Source of the DNA: Multifurca ochricompacta
Taxonomy: Eukaryota > Basidiomycota > Agaricomycetes > Russulales > Russulaceae
NCBI GenBank assembly: GCA_022496185.1
Contig: WTXG01000141.1
Location: 29,630-93,629, forward strand
Length of the DNA: 64,000 nucleotides
Direction: 5' to 3'
Within the stretch, counting starts at the first letter, position 1, and each line of letters begins with the position of its first letter. A program made the position numbers and the translations under genes. A model generated the notes under the pieces. That model did not search any database and was not told the origin of the DNA. It worked only from the letters and a program-made list of their open reading frames with translations. Positions 1 to 11,500 of this stretch are shown piece after piece.

Positions 1-199
1 TATGTGTTCATTAAATTTTTTGCATTCTGTGTGGTTATCTGACAGGCTATTCATCAATGTTCTATAACATCCTATCTAATCATCTCTGTATACTGGATTT
101 TAGTTGTGCTTGTATAAAATTGAAAGCAGAATAATAAAATAATAATGGAATAATGAATTATCTTAATCTTCTGAACATAAAACAAGAGCCATTGAGGGA
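1..199. repeat. Left outer arm of a large palindrome
   Basis: This AT-rich stretch is the reverse complement, with a few mismatches, of about 7062-7260. Together with 6553-6762 it forms the left arm of an inverted repeat whose right arm is 6847-7260. The arm runs off the left edge of the window, so its true outer end is not visible. The copia element at 205-6547 splits this arm from its inner half. Confidence 0.85.
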
Positions 200-204
200 T
201 CTTA
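200..204. repeat. Target-site duplication, left copy (TCTTA)
   Basis: The five bases TCTTA immediately before the left LTR are repeated exactly at 6548-6552 immediately after the right LTR. A 5-bp duplication is the normal result of Ty1/copia integrase. Confidence 0.93.
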
Positions 205-832
205 TGGAGGGAATAGACTATAGATAGGGGGTACCGGTGTTAGTCCAGTACGGCTAGCTGAATTTGCCAGTACAGTTGGCGATAGCACAGAAATCGACCT
301 GAGAGCAGAGCGAGCACAAATAAGAGTAAAAGCGATTGTTAGTTCGCTTTTGTGAGAACTAAGTTGAAGCAGACAGGTGGATAGAAAGGATCAAACTGGA
401 TAATTTATTTAAGACAAACTACTAGGGCTTTTATACAATTTAACTATAGGAGTAAATATAGGGGAGATAGCACAGTAAAGTTGAAACTGCAGGCCAAAGA
501 TCTGGCTAGAGAATCATACAATGTAAACTACAAGTCAATCAGAATCAAATGCGAGGCAAGGAATGCAAGAAACAGGGGTGCGCGAAAGAAGCGGATCTGT
601 AATGTATAAATGTGTGGGTTTTAGTCGCGCTTGTATAAAATGAGACCGGAATAAAATGAGAATGGAAATATAAAATGCATTAACTCTTCCAAACATAAAA
701 CCATAATTTTGAAGTAATCTTGAGTAGCTGCGAATGAACGCGGCGATAATCTTGTGTCCGAGTGCGATCTTGACACTCCTAAGATCCTTCTCCTCTAGCC
801 GGGCCAGTCTGTCCGGAATGCGCAATGCAGCA
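205..832 (-). repeat. 3' LTR of the copia element
   Basis: 628 bp, same length as the copy at 5920-6547. Because the element reads on the minus strand this is the 3' LTR. It starts TGGAGGGAATAG and ends AATGCAGCA on the plus strand. Its right third (about 625-832) resembles the arm of the surrounding palindrome, sharing blocks such as CTTGTATAAAAT, GAACATAAAA and a CCGGAATGCGCAATGCA-like end. Confidence 0.94.
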
Positions 833-842
833 CTCCCCTTCA
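833..842 (-). other. Polypurine tract
   Basis: On the minus strand the bases directly upstream of the 3' LTR read GAAGGGGAG. A purine-rich run at this exact position primes plus-strand DNA synthesis in LTR elements. The position supports it; the tract is short. Confidence 0.7.
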
Positions 843-1342
843 AGCGCGACAAATCCCAAGGTTTTGAATGTGAGTAGCGACCTTGTACTTGGGAAGCACC
901 TTCGTAAGGATGTTGTTACAATCTCTACCGAGCAACCCCATTTTCTTCCACCTCCCCAACAGCGACCCATCCCTGCCACCTACCTTGCACTTCATGATCA
1001 CATCCCCGTCCTGGGACCCATCACGTGCCTTGCTCCCTTCCCCGTGACCTGCTTTGGACTTGTTGACTAGTTGTGTACCCATGATTGGCCCTTTATCTCT
1101 TATCTTGTTATCTCCTTATCTTTACGCTCGGACACTTACTTAATACCCTATCAGAAGCCCGACTTTACGCCGTCCGCTTCCGTATATTTGGGCCCACCTG
1201 ACTCCGTTATCTTATCTATAGACACCCGTTCGATTACGTATATAAGTCCGCTGTAGCTACCTTGTAGACCTCAGACTCGACTTATTGAATACATCGGTGT
1301 TTGTCTTTCGGACTCTCCCTTGGACCCTTTGACTCGATCATC
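843..1342 (-). other. Copia 3' untranslated segment
   Basis: About 500 bp lie between the end of the pol frame and the 3' LTR. Small open frames here on both strands show no family resemblance and are not called as genes. Confidence 0.6.
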
Positions 1343-4300
1343 TCAGTGCTTTTGGCACTTTCTGCTCAACATTGTCACTAGGGAACAGCCCCTTTGACTT
1401 TGACTCTCCCACTGAAACTCCAGAGGTCCTATTGACTTCTTATCTGAACACACGAACGAAGCTGTTGCACAAGTTGTGCAGTACGTCTCGCACCGGACGT
1501 AACAGATGTCCGTGGTCATGTCTTCTGTGGGACAATACTCGAGTTGAATTTGTTTATCGGTAATGGTTTGGCGAATAAAGTGGAATCGAATGTTGATATG
1601 TTTGGTGCGCGCATGGTAGTTGTCGTCTTCTGCAAGTCGAATTGCGGCTTGATTGTCACATAGTAGAGGTGTCGGAGTAAGGGTAATATCGAATAGGGAC
1701 TTGAGAAGGCGTCGCATCCAAATGCACTCCTTGGCTGCATGAGTTGCGGCCACATATTCGGCTTCTGCAGTGGAAAGTGTAATTAGCTCTTGCTTTCGTG
1801 AAGCCCAAGAGACTGCTCCGCCGTCGATGAGGAAGGCGAAGCCGGATATCGCATGGCGGTGTTCTTGTGACGCTCCATCTGCGTCCGTGTATCCAATAAG
1901 ATCGTGCGCTTGATTACCATAAGTGAGTTTGTATGACTTGGTACCGTTGAGGTAACGAAAGATTCGTTTCACCGCTTGCCAGTGAATTTCGCCTGGGTTT
2001 TCAAGGAATTGTGATAGTGTTGATACGGCGAAGGTGATGTCGGGTCGTGTGGCGACAGAGGCGTACATGAGGCTGCCAATAGCCTCGCGGTAAGGTGTTT
2101 TCTTCATATGCGCCGCTTCAGTAGCGTCGCTCGGTGCATTGGACTTGTTGTAGTATGCCCCTGAGACGATGGGGGTTGCATACAGTTTTGAATCGCTGAG
2201 TGCGAATCTGGCCAGAATGGTGTCGATGTAGGCTGTCTGGGAAAGTGAGATAGTTCGCGCATTACGGTTGCGCAAGATCTTGATGCCCAAGAGCCAATGG
2301 ACTGGTCCAAGGTCCATGAGGGAGTAGCGGTTATTGAGCTTGTGCTTGTATTCGGTAATAAATGTTTTGCAGCTGCCTGTGATAACGCAATCGTCAACGT
2401 GGATTGCTAGGATAGTCAGGTGTCCTCTGCTGCGAGTGGAAAACACTCCGGGGTCGGCTTCATTGACGCGGAAGCCGAGATCGTTGAGAGCGCGGTACAG
2501 TGTGTTGTACCACTTGCGTCCGGCCTGCTTCAGGCCATAAAGGGACTTGTGTAAATGTTTGACGGACTCCCCTTGAGTGTCGTAACCGGGGGGTGATTGC
2601 ATGTAGATGTCTTCGTTGTCGTCGAGCTCGCCGTTTAGATAAGCCCCGTTGAAGTCGAAGCTGTCGATCTCCCAGTCGTGTCGAGCGGCCAAGGTGAGGA
2701 TAGTGCGAAGGCTTGCTAGCCTGGCAACGGGGGAAAAGGTGTCAAAATAATCCACCCCAAACCTCTGGGTGAATCCGCGAGCTACGAGTCACGCCTTGTA
2801 CTTCTCGATGGTGCCGTCTGATTTCCGCTTGATGCGGAAAACCCATTTGCTGCCAACGATGTTCTTGCCAGCGGGGCACGGGACTGTAGACCAAGTTCCG
2901 GCCTTCTCAAGTGTGTCAATCTCGCGATCCATGGCTTCCTGCCATTTCGGCCAATCTTGCTGGGATTGCGCATCTGAGAGTGTCTTCGGGTCGCCTTCTA
3001 TATCGTTGATGGCGGCCTCCATAGCATCTTCGCAATCTGCGGAGTAAGCGAACTCGGGGGTTACAGCACTAGAGGCGCTGTATCTGGGCCAGTCAGGATG
3101 GTAGTACCGGCGTGCCTTTTCACTGCCAGTACTCGGGTCCTCTTGTTCTTCGTAAGGCGATGCTTCGCCTCTAAGCTTTCTGGTGATGTAGTATGATGGT
3201 TTTGAGGTGCGCGTTGACCTGCGTGTTGGTTCGGGTGCTGGTTCTTTGCTCTTGCCTTTGTCCCTCGGAGGTGGCGCCGGAGTCGGGGAGGGCGTATAGT
3301 AATCTTGTGCCTCTTCATCAGGCATTTCTTCTTCGCCGCTTTCTGTAGCGTATGGTGGTTGCGGCCTTGAGGGGACTGAGGGACAGAAGGTAGAGGGGAA
3401 GTGGTGGGTAGGAGAGGTGCCTTTTCGGAAGGCATTCCTCCTGGCGGGGAAGGTGTGGAGGCTCGCATGGTTGTTCTGGACAATGGCGTAGATGGCGTTG
3501 GGGGTGGTGCTGGAGCAGGAGGTGGTGGTGCCGGGGCTTGTACTTGCTGTGATGCAATAAAGCGCGGCACTTTGCTGTAGACCGTAACGTTAGGGTCTAT
3601 AAACTTGACATTCCGCTCAACCGAGACGGAATTCTTGTGCGGCCAATAAATTCTGTGGGCATGAGTGCTATCAGCATCGTATCCGACCCAGTGTGCTTCG
3701 ATGCCGCGTGCGTCTAGTTTTGAGCCTGCATCGGAGTGGACCCAAACGCGTTGTCCCCATTCTGGAACATTTGATAGATTTGGCTTGCTGCCATAGAGTT
3801 TCTCGAAGGGAGTTGTCGTGCCAAGAGCCCTAGTAGAAGTGCGGTTCTTAAGCCAAACCGCGTGAAAGAGTGCCTCGCCCCAAAGATACTTGGGCAGGCC
3901 AGAGTGATGAAGGAAAGCCCGCACGCGCTCGAGGAGTCTGTGGTTCAGAGATTCTGCGACTCCGTTGTGCTGCGGGGTGTCGTGGGTTGTGAGACGTCGT
4001 TCTGTGCCTTGTTGTTGCAAGAGTTTGGTGAATTCTGATCCGGTGAATTTGCCACTGCGATCAGATCTGAGAGCCTTGATAGTCGCTCCATGTTGTGTCT
4101 GCGCCCAAGCTGCAAAGGCACGGTAAGCTGGAAGAGTTTCGTCCTTGGTGCGCAAGACGTTGATTCGCGTGAAGCGAGTATGATCATCTGTAAAAGTTAC
4201 ATAATATCTTCATCCTCCAAGGCTGGCTATAGGAGAGGGTCCCCAGAGGTCGGAGTGGACTTCAGCTCCAAAGTTCTTCGCAGGAGGAGCAACTCGCTCG

Positions 4301-4410
4301 CTCCTGATTGCCTTGCGAGTCATTTTTGCATACTCGCATGAATCACAGATAATCGGAGATCCGTCGTCGATGAGTTTGACGCCTTCGATCGCATTGCTGC
4401 GGATGAGGCC
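1343..4410 (-). pseudogene. Copia pol: integrase, reverse transcriptase, RNase H (broken)
   Basis: Reading leftwards from the gag end, the frame gives the integrase zinc region, an integrase core around 4155-3700 (motifs ending in HNGVAES), a proline-rich linker, a reverse transcriptase (FDFNGAYLNGEL, LAIHVDD) and RNase H (STAEAEYVAA, TKHINIRFHFI). It is interrupted by TGA codons near 4219 and 2790 and by a one-base shift near 3360 in the proline-rich linker. At both TGA codons an arginine (CGA) is expected, so a C-to-T change at a CpG explains them. Products would be a polyprotein acting in virus-like particles; this copy cannot make it intact. Confidence 0.9.
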
Positions 4411-5817
4411 TCAGATGGAGTCGGCCGAGATGTGGCCAAGACGCCGGTGCATGGTGTGAATGTTGACTTGTTCTGCTGCGCTCGCAGCAACAGTAGAGAA
4501 AATGGCGGAAGAGGCGTGTTCGACCTTGTACAGGCCATTGGTGCTTGTCGGGATGGTGCCGATAACTTTGCCCGACTTGTTCGTGATTTTGCATGCGTCC
4601 TTGGTAAAAGAGACTGAAGAGCCGGCAGCGGCAATCCGGGCGATCGAGATAATGGTGAATGCCATTTCTGGCGTGTGCAGCACGTCGCGAAGGAGAACCG
4701 GGGTAGTGGCATTGCCGTTTGGAACTTCGATCTGCAGATCGCCGGCGCCTATCGCATAGAAAATACAATTGTTAGCTGCTAAGATAGGACGCGGGGTAAT
4801 GGTGCGATAATTGGTGAATTTCCCTCGATAGGGAGACATATGTCTTGATGCTCCTGAGTCGTATAACTCGACCTCAACTTCTGAGCGTTTGACTTGACTT
4901 TCGGCGTTGTAAGCCATTTGCGGCGTAAAATCGGTGTCATCGATTTCTTCAATGGCGGCCCATGCTTCAATGTCCGCATTGGATAAACTTGCGCTCTCCA
5001 CAGCCTTGTGGTTGTTGCGCCCTCTGGAGTTGTTAGCTTGTCCTGGCGCCTGCAACTGCAACTGGTTACTGCCTGCTAACATCCGGCACTCAGACTTGTA
5101 GTGCCCTTTCTTCTTGCAATAGAAACATTCAATATTGCGCTTGTCCTTCTTCTTCGACGCGTTTGCTGCGAGTGCTTCTTCTGGGCCAGTCTTGCCCTTG
5201 CCATTCTTGATAACGCGTCGATCGTACTCATCGGTTGCCAAGCCGATGACGCCATCCGGGGTGATAGCGGCAGTGGTGAAATGCCCTATTGAACTGATGG
5301 TGTTTTTAGTGTTTTCATATGAAGCGGGGAGGGAGTTGATGAGAATGGCGTAGTATTCTTGATCACTGAGAGTCTTCCCGTTGGCTGATAGATCCTCCCG
5401 CATAGAGTGCATCCTGGTGAAGTGCGTGCGAATGTCCTCGGTTTCATCGTATGTCGCGTTCTTCAGCTTGTTGCTCATCTCGATCAGTACCAACTCTGAT
5501 CGCATCTGGTAAATCTTCTTCACAGCATCCCATACCTCCATGGCAGTTGTATTGACTTTGACTCGATTGAATATGTGGTCGGGAACTGTAACTGCGATCA
5601 GTTGCTTGAAGGCAGATTCTTCTACTCTCCAGCGGCGCTCCAGAGTCATGCCATTGACAACACCAGCTTGAGTGTAGGAAGCGGGAACGTTGGTATGGGT
5701 AAGATGTTCGTCCCATTGATTTGCGTCGAATGTCCAAAGCATCTTGTCTCGGTACGTGACCCAGTTCAAGCCATCCACAGCTAACTTGATGATGTTGGTG
5801 CATAAATCGATGCTCAT
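4411..5817 (-). pseudogene. Copia gag and protease (ends at premature TGA)
   Basis: The 468-codon frame starts at an ATG 103 bp inside the 5' LTR boundary. Residues about 20-200 form the copia gag domain, a CCHC zinc knuckle (CFYCKKKGHYKSEC) lies near residue 235, and an aspartic protease with the DSGAS active site near residue 320. The end carries the start of the GAG-pre-integrase domain (HRRLGHIS). Translation stops at a TGA where the family continues into pol, so gag and pol were one frame before the CGA-to-TGA change. Confidence 0.9.
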
Positions 5818-5902
5818 ATCAGCGAAAGTGATAAGTCGATAACGGGTAGATTAAGGATACGTGCTTTAGAAAATTCGGCTAATTTCTTGATTTAATTTGC
5901 AA

Positions 5903-5919
5903 CTCCAGGGCCCATAACC
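5903..5919 (-). other. Primer binding site, half-tRNA-iMet type
   Basis: Directly inside the 5' LTR the minus strand reads GGTTATGGGCCCTGG. This is complementary to the anticodon stem-loop of eukaryotic initiator tRNA (CCAGGGCCCATAACC), not to a tRNA 3' end. Drosophila copia is known to prime from such a cleaved half tRNA. The assignment rests on sequence match and position. Confidence 0.8.
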
Positions 5920-6547
5920 TGGAGGGAATAGACTATAGATAGGGGGTACCGGTGTTAGTCCGGTACAGCTAGCTGAATTTGCCAGTACGGTTGGCGATAG
6001 CACAGAAATCGACCTGAGAGCAGAGCGAGCGCAAATAAGAGTAAAAGCGATTGTTAGTTCGCTTTTGTGAGAACTAAGTTGAAGCAGACAGGTGGATAGA
6101 AAGGATCAAACTGGATAATTTATTTAAGACAAACTACTAGGGCTTTTATACAATTTAACTATAGGAGTAAATATAGGGGAGATAGCACAGTAAAGTTGAA
6201 ACTGCAGGCCAAAGATCTGGCTAGAGAATCATACAATGTAAACTACAAGTCAATCAGAATCAAATGCAAGGCAAGGAATGCAAGAAACAGTGGCGCGCGA
6301 AAGAAGTGGATCTGTAATGTATAAATGTGTGGGTTTTAGTCGCGCTTGTATAAAATGAGACCGGAATAAAATGAGAATGGAAATATAAAATGCATTAACT
6401 CTTCCGAACATAAAACCATAATTTTGAAGTAATCTTGAGTAGCCGCGAATGAACGTGGCGATAATCTTGTGTCCGAGTGCGATCTTGACACTCCTAAGAT
6501 CCTTCTCCTCTAGCCAGGCCGGTCTGTCCGGAATGCGCAATGCAGCA
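5920..6547 (-). repeat. 5' LTR of the copia element
   Basis: 628 bp, the pair of 205-832. About 13 differences are visible between the two; 12 are transitions and every one of those changes CG to TG or CA in one copy. For the minus-strand element this LTR would hold the promoter. Confidence 0.94.
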
Positions 6548-6552
6548 TCTTA
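6548..6552. repeat. Target-site duplication, right copy (TCTTA)
   Basis: Exact repeat of 200-204 at the other end of the copia element. Confidence 0.93.
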
Positions 6553-7260
6553 AGCAGCCACAAATAAACGCGTTGTGTATCTTCTTGGTCTGGGAAGGCC
6601 CGGGCCAGTTATCCGAAATGCACAATGCAAGTAAAGAACTTGCACGTGTTTTCACGGGTGACCCGCGGGTAACCCGCAGGTTACCCGTACCCGTAGTGAT
6701 GGGTACAGGTACAGGTATGGGTACCAACGAGGATACCCCAGGGTTACCCCTGCCAATCACTAATTAAATCTTGTCATTTGTTTGCTACAGATGTATTTTA
6801 TCATTACATTTCTGCTGATCTTGTCAATGACTGATGGCCACTTATATAGTGATTGGCAGGGGTAACCCTGGGGTATCCTCATTGGTACCCGTACCCGTAC
6901 CCGTACCCGTCACTACGGGTACGGGTAACCCGCGGGTTACCCGCGGGTCACCCGTGAAAACGCGTGCAAGTTCTTTACTTGCATCGCGCATTTCGGATAC
7001 CTGGCCCGGGCCTTCCCGGACCAAGAAGATACACAACGCGTTCATTTGTGGCTGCTTAAGATCCCTCAATGACTCTTATTTTATGTTCAGAAGATTAAGA
7101 TAATTCATTATTCCATTTTTATTTTATTATTCTGCTTTCAATTTTATACAAGCACAACTAAAATACAGTATACAGAGATGATTAGATAGGATGTTATAGA
7201 ACATTGATGAAAAGCCTGTCAGATAACCACACAGAATGCAAAATAATTTGATGAACACAT
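6553..7260. repeat. Large palindrome: inner left arm, spacer, complete right arm
   Basis: 6553-6762 is the reverse complement of 6847-7056 with few mismatches, and 7057-7260 pairs with 1-204 across the copia insertion. The spacer is 84 bp (6763-6846). Without the copia element the palindrome would be about 910 bp with arms of more than 400 bp. The inner arms are rich in alternating CGGGTA/TACCCG units. No coding capacity is visible. It could be a foldback or MITE-like element, or two LTR-like units in inverted orientation. Confidence 0.88.
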
Positions 7261-7263
7261 AGC

Positions 7264-7745
7264 AATTTGCAGGGGTAACCCCTGGATAATTGTTTTGATA
7301 CCTGGGTTACCCATGAAATGAAACGCGTGCAAGTTCTTTACTTGCATTGCGCATTTCAGACATCCGGCCCGGGACATCCCAGTCAAGGAGATACGCACTT
7401 GGACACAATGCGTTCATTTATGGCTACTCAAGATCCCTCAAAGATTCCTATTTTATGTTCATAAGATTAAGATAATTTATTATTCCATTTTTATTTTATT
7501 ATTCTGCTTTCAATTTTATACGAGCGTGACTGTTCTTTGCATTTCTGCGCATTTCGGATAAATGGCCTGGGCCATCCCGGTCAAGGAGATAAGCACTTGG
7601 ACACAACGCGTTCATTTATGGCTACTCAAGATCCCTCAAATATTGTTGGTTTATGTTCAGAAGATTAAAAGGATCCTTTATTTACATTACTATTTTATTA
7701 TTCTGCTTTCATTTCATACGAGCGCGACTGTCCTGGTGCGTTTAA
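7264..7745. repeat. Two decayed tandem relatives of the palindrome arm
   Basis: Two successive units (about 7280-7530 and 7530-7740) repeat the order: ACGCGTGCAAGTTCTTT-like block, CATTTCGGATA-like block, GGCCTGGGCCATCCC-like block, ACAACGCGTTCATTTATGGC, then an AT-rich end with TTTATTATTCTGCTTTCA. The order is that of the right arm 6960-7150. Divergence is clearly higher than between the palindrome arms. Confidence 0.75.
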
Positions 7746-8077
7746 GTCAACCTTCCTTAATAGGAAGGAGGTCAGACCACCATGCGATGCAATGTAGTCA
7801 CTGCCCCATGCAGCTTGTAGATACACGCGGGCCTTGTTTCAGTAAACTAATTTAATGATTTGATTATATTATAGTCTAAAGTAGTCTAGAGAGTATTTTA
7901 GATAGTGCCAGACCGGCAGAATTGGTCGTGCGTTGATAAAACAGGTGCATCATGATTTTCAAGAAGTGGATCACTGATAACACTTTTATTTTACATCGCA
8001 CCGTTGATCTGCTTTGATATTTCATATGATAATACTAGAACATATTTAAAAATACCCTATAGCATACATCAGACGAG
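7746..8077. other. No gene seen
   Basis: AT-rich spacer between repeat units. No convincing coding frame or known repeat boundary. Confidence 0.5.
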
Positions 8078-8402
8078 ATCTTTTATTTTTGTGGCTGCAG
8101 ATGTGTTTTATCTTAGAATTTCTACTGATCTTGTCAATGCATGATTGGCGCCTATACCCGCCAAACCCGCCGCACGGGTACGGGTTTCCACGGGTTGGGA
8201 GCCGTATACCCGTACCCGTACCCGGCAAAACCCGTGGCGCTTACCCGTGCGGGTATGAAAACCCTTGACAATCACTACACTTATACCTGCCAAACCTGCT
8301 GCATGGGTATGGGTTTCTGGTGGGTTGGGAGTTGTATACCTGTACCTGTACCCATCAAAACCCATGGCACTTACCCACATGGGTATGAAAACCCTTGCTG
8401 AT
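8078..8402. repeat. Duplicated CGGGTA-rich repeat, one copy stripped of CpG
   Basis: The lead-in 8078-8148 resembles the spacer 6763-6846 of the palindrome. Two tandem copies of about 115 bp follow (roughly 8150-8268 and 8277-8395). Aligned by eye, about 14 CpG sites of the first copy are TG or CA in the second while the rest is almost unchanged. Confidence 0.8.
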
Positions 8403-8594
8403 CCCTAGTTCCATCCATTGCTGAGCTGAGTGTTGAGGAAGAGCTGAGCTACACCTTGCTTGTGTCAGTGTCAGAGTGTCATGTCAGAAACTTTAATCTA
8501 AAAGTAGATGGATGTGGGAAATTTGAAGGTTTGAGGGAGAAGGTCTTGACAAACACTTTAGCTTGATAACCATAATCTTGCTCATAGGCCACTC

Positions 8595-11500
8595 ATGCGC
8601 CTCTCACCAAGAGAGCATGAAAAACTTGCCCTCCATCAGGTAAGCTGACACCCAGTCTACCTCAGCTCCCTCACCACTAATTGATATCACCCCTCAGCTT
8701 GGCTTTCTTGCCCAGAAACGTCTTGCGAGAGGTCTTCGCCTAAATCAGGCTGAAGCAACTGCTCTTATTGCCTCTCAACTTCAGGAACGCATACGTGATG
8801 GAGTCTATTCTGTTGCACATCTCATGCAACATGGAAAGAACCTCTTAGGAAGGCGCCATGTCCTACCTTCAGTCCCTTCTCTCCTGCATGAAATTCAAGT
8901 GGAAGGCACATTCCCTGATGGGTAGCGTATGTTCTATCATTTTTGTTTGTTATCTGATCATCCCGAAAGTGTCTTTTTGGTCACTGTTCATGACCCAATC
9001 GCATCTGAAAATGGCGATCTGGCGGCTGCCCTCTCAGGATCCTTCTTGCCCATCCCATCTAACGATAACTTCCCAGTGCAGGATTCGTCGCTCTATTTTC
9101 AAGAGAAGCTCCCTGGTGCAGTCATTGTTTGTAAAGGGAACATTCTCATCAACAAAGGTCGTGAACGCATTCGTTTGCGCGTCACAAACACCGGCGACCG
9201 ACCCGTGCAGGTCGGTATACACCAGCGTAATTCGAGCATGATATTTACCAATTACAGATCGGCTCGCATTATCACTTCATTGAGACGAATGCAGCCCTGA
9301 CTTTTGATCGCAGCCGCGCGTACGGAAAGCGCCTTGACATTCCAGCTGGTACAGCCGTCCGCTTTGAGCCAGGCGACACCAAAACTGTCACGCTCTGCGC
9401 GATCGGAGGTGCCCAAATCATCTCTGGCGGCAACTCGCTCGCATCTGGTCCTCTCAGCCATTCTCGGCCGGATGTGATCCTCTCGAATCTATTACAACGT
9501 GGCTTTTTATCAGCACCTGAGCTAGGTGCACTAGAAGTACATGAAGACACTTCGATCACCCGCAAGGCATACGCGGCGATGTTCGGACCGACTACTGGAG
9601 ATCGCGTACGACTCGGGGACACCGAACTTTGGATAGAGGTAGAGCGCGATGAGGTGAGCCGAAATCTTGTCTCATGACGTGCCTCAACACCATCCAGGCG
9701 GTATATGGTGACGAGGTCAAGTTCGGCGGAGGTCAGTTTCACAACACCTCCTCTGAGCATCTCCAGTGTATCTTACCGGTGAGCAGGTAAATCCATTCGT
9801 GAAGGCATGGGACAAGCAACGAATCGCCCGGCTTTGGAGGCGCTTGACCTTGTTATCACAAATGCTCTAATCGTTGACTGGTCAGGGATCTACAAAGTAT
9901 GAGTTCCGTCTTTTGACCTAGCATTGATTAAAACCGTGTTTAGGCAGATATCGGTGTCAAGAATGGTACTATCGTAGGTCTCGGAAAAGCGGGAAATCCA
10001 GATGTCATGGATGGCGTTCATCCATCTCTCATCATTGGATCAAGCACCGAAGTGATTGCGGGCGAGAAGCTTATTGTTACTGCTGGTGCAGTTGATGCGC
10101 ACGTTCACTACATTTCGCCAACGCAGGTCATCGAAGCACTCGCTTCGGGCACAACAACTATGATCGGTGGAGGAACTGGTCCTAGCGCTGGCACGAATGC
10201 GACAACGTGTACTCCAAGCCCATTTTACATGCGTCATATGTTGGCGGCTACAGATACTCTCCCGATGAACTTTGGTTTTACTGGGAAAGGAAATGATGCA
10301 GGGCCCTCTGCCCTTGAAGACATCATCAAGGCTGGTGCCGCAGGCTTGAAACTCCATGAAGATTGGGGTTCCACCCCAGCGGCTATTATTAATTGCCTGA
10401 ACGTTGGAGATGCCTATGACGTCCAGGTTTGTGATCATCGTGTGCCACAGCACTGCCATGTACTCAGCGACATGTTAGGTAAATATACACACCGATACAC
10501 TGAATGAATCCGGATTTGTAGAGAGTGAGCCCCACAGACCAGCCGCCACATCTTTACTGATTCCACTACAGCTACAATTGCCGCGTTCGGAGATCGTACC
10601 ATACATACGTATCATACCGAAGGAGCAGGTTGTATATCTGTAGTTCTCTCCTATCCACGGTCGTTAATTCTTCTTCAGGCGGTGGGCACGCCCCAGACAT
10701 CATCACCGTTTGCGGCCTCGATAATGTTTTGCCTTCCTCCACAAACCCGACGCGACCCTATACGAACAATACTCTCGATGAACATTTGGATGTATGAAAT
10801 TATCATCATGACAGCCTTCGACCTTCCTAACCACAGAGCCAGATGCTCATGGTGTGCCATCACCTGGATAAATCAATTGCGGAGGACTTGGCTTTCGCAG
10901 AATCACGTATTCGAGCTGAGACGGTCGCAGCCGAGGACGTGCTCCATGACTCAGGTGCGATCTCAATGATCAGCTCGGACTCCCAGGCTATGGGCCGCGT
11001 TGGTGAGGTAGTAAGTCGCACTTGGCGAACAGCAAGCAAGATGCGTGCCTTCCGCGGCCCCCTCACTTCATTGGGTGACTTTGATGGTCACGACAATGCA
11101 CGCGTCAAGCGATACATTGCAAAATACACCATCAATCCGTAAGTAGCCGTTTTTATTCTGCAGAAGTTGTTTGTGGAGAGTGCCCACCCTTTCGCAGTGC
11201 GATCACCCATGGAATCTCGCACTTGGTCGGGCAGATTGCGGTTGGAGCATTAGCCGACCTCGTTCTTTGGAAGCCGGAGAACTTTGGTGCTAAACCTGAG
11301 ATGGTGCTCAAATCTGGTGTTATTGCTTGGGCACAGGTACGGATTGGAAGCGTAGCGCCATTCAACACTCTTACCTTCCCTTCTTAGATGGGGGATGCGA
11401 ATGCGTCTATTCCTACTGTCCAGCCCTTCTTCGGCAGGCCCATGTGGGGCGCTCACCCTGCTTCAGCGGCACGCAACTCGGTCAGCTTCGTTTCAAAGGC

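Larger units (their letters stand above)
205..6547 (-). mobile_element. Ty1/copia LTR retrotransposon (Pseudoviridae type), decayed
   Basis: The element has two 628-bp LTRs that begin TG and end CA on both strands, a perfect TCTTA target duplication, a primer binding site next to the right LTR and a purine tract next to the left LTR. The coding order on the minus strand is gag with a CCHC knuckle, protease (DSGAS), integrase, reverse transcriptase (HVDD box), then RNase H; integrase before RT is the copia order. Three in-frame TGA stops and at least one frameshift make it non-autonomous. By eye the LTRs differ at about 13 of 628 sites, so insertion is neither brand new nor ancient. It landed inside the left arm of an older palindrome. 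Confidence 0.95.
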
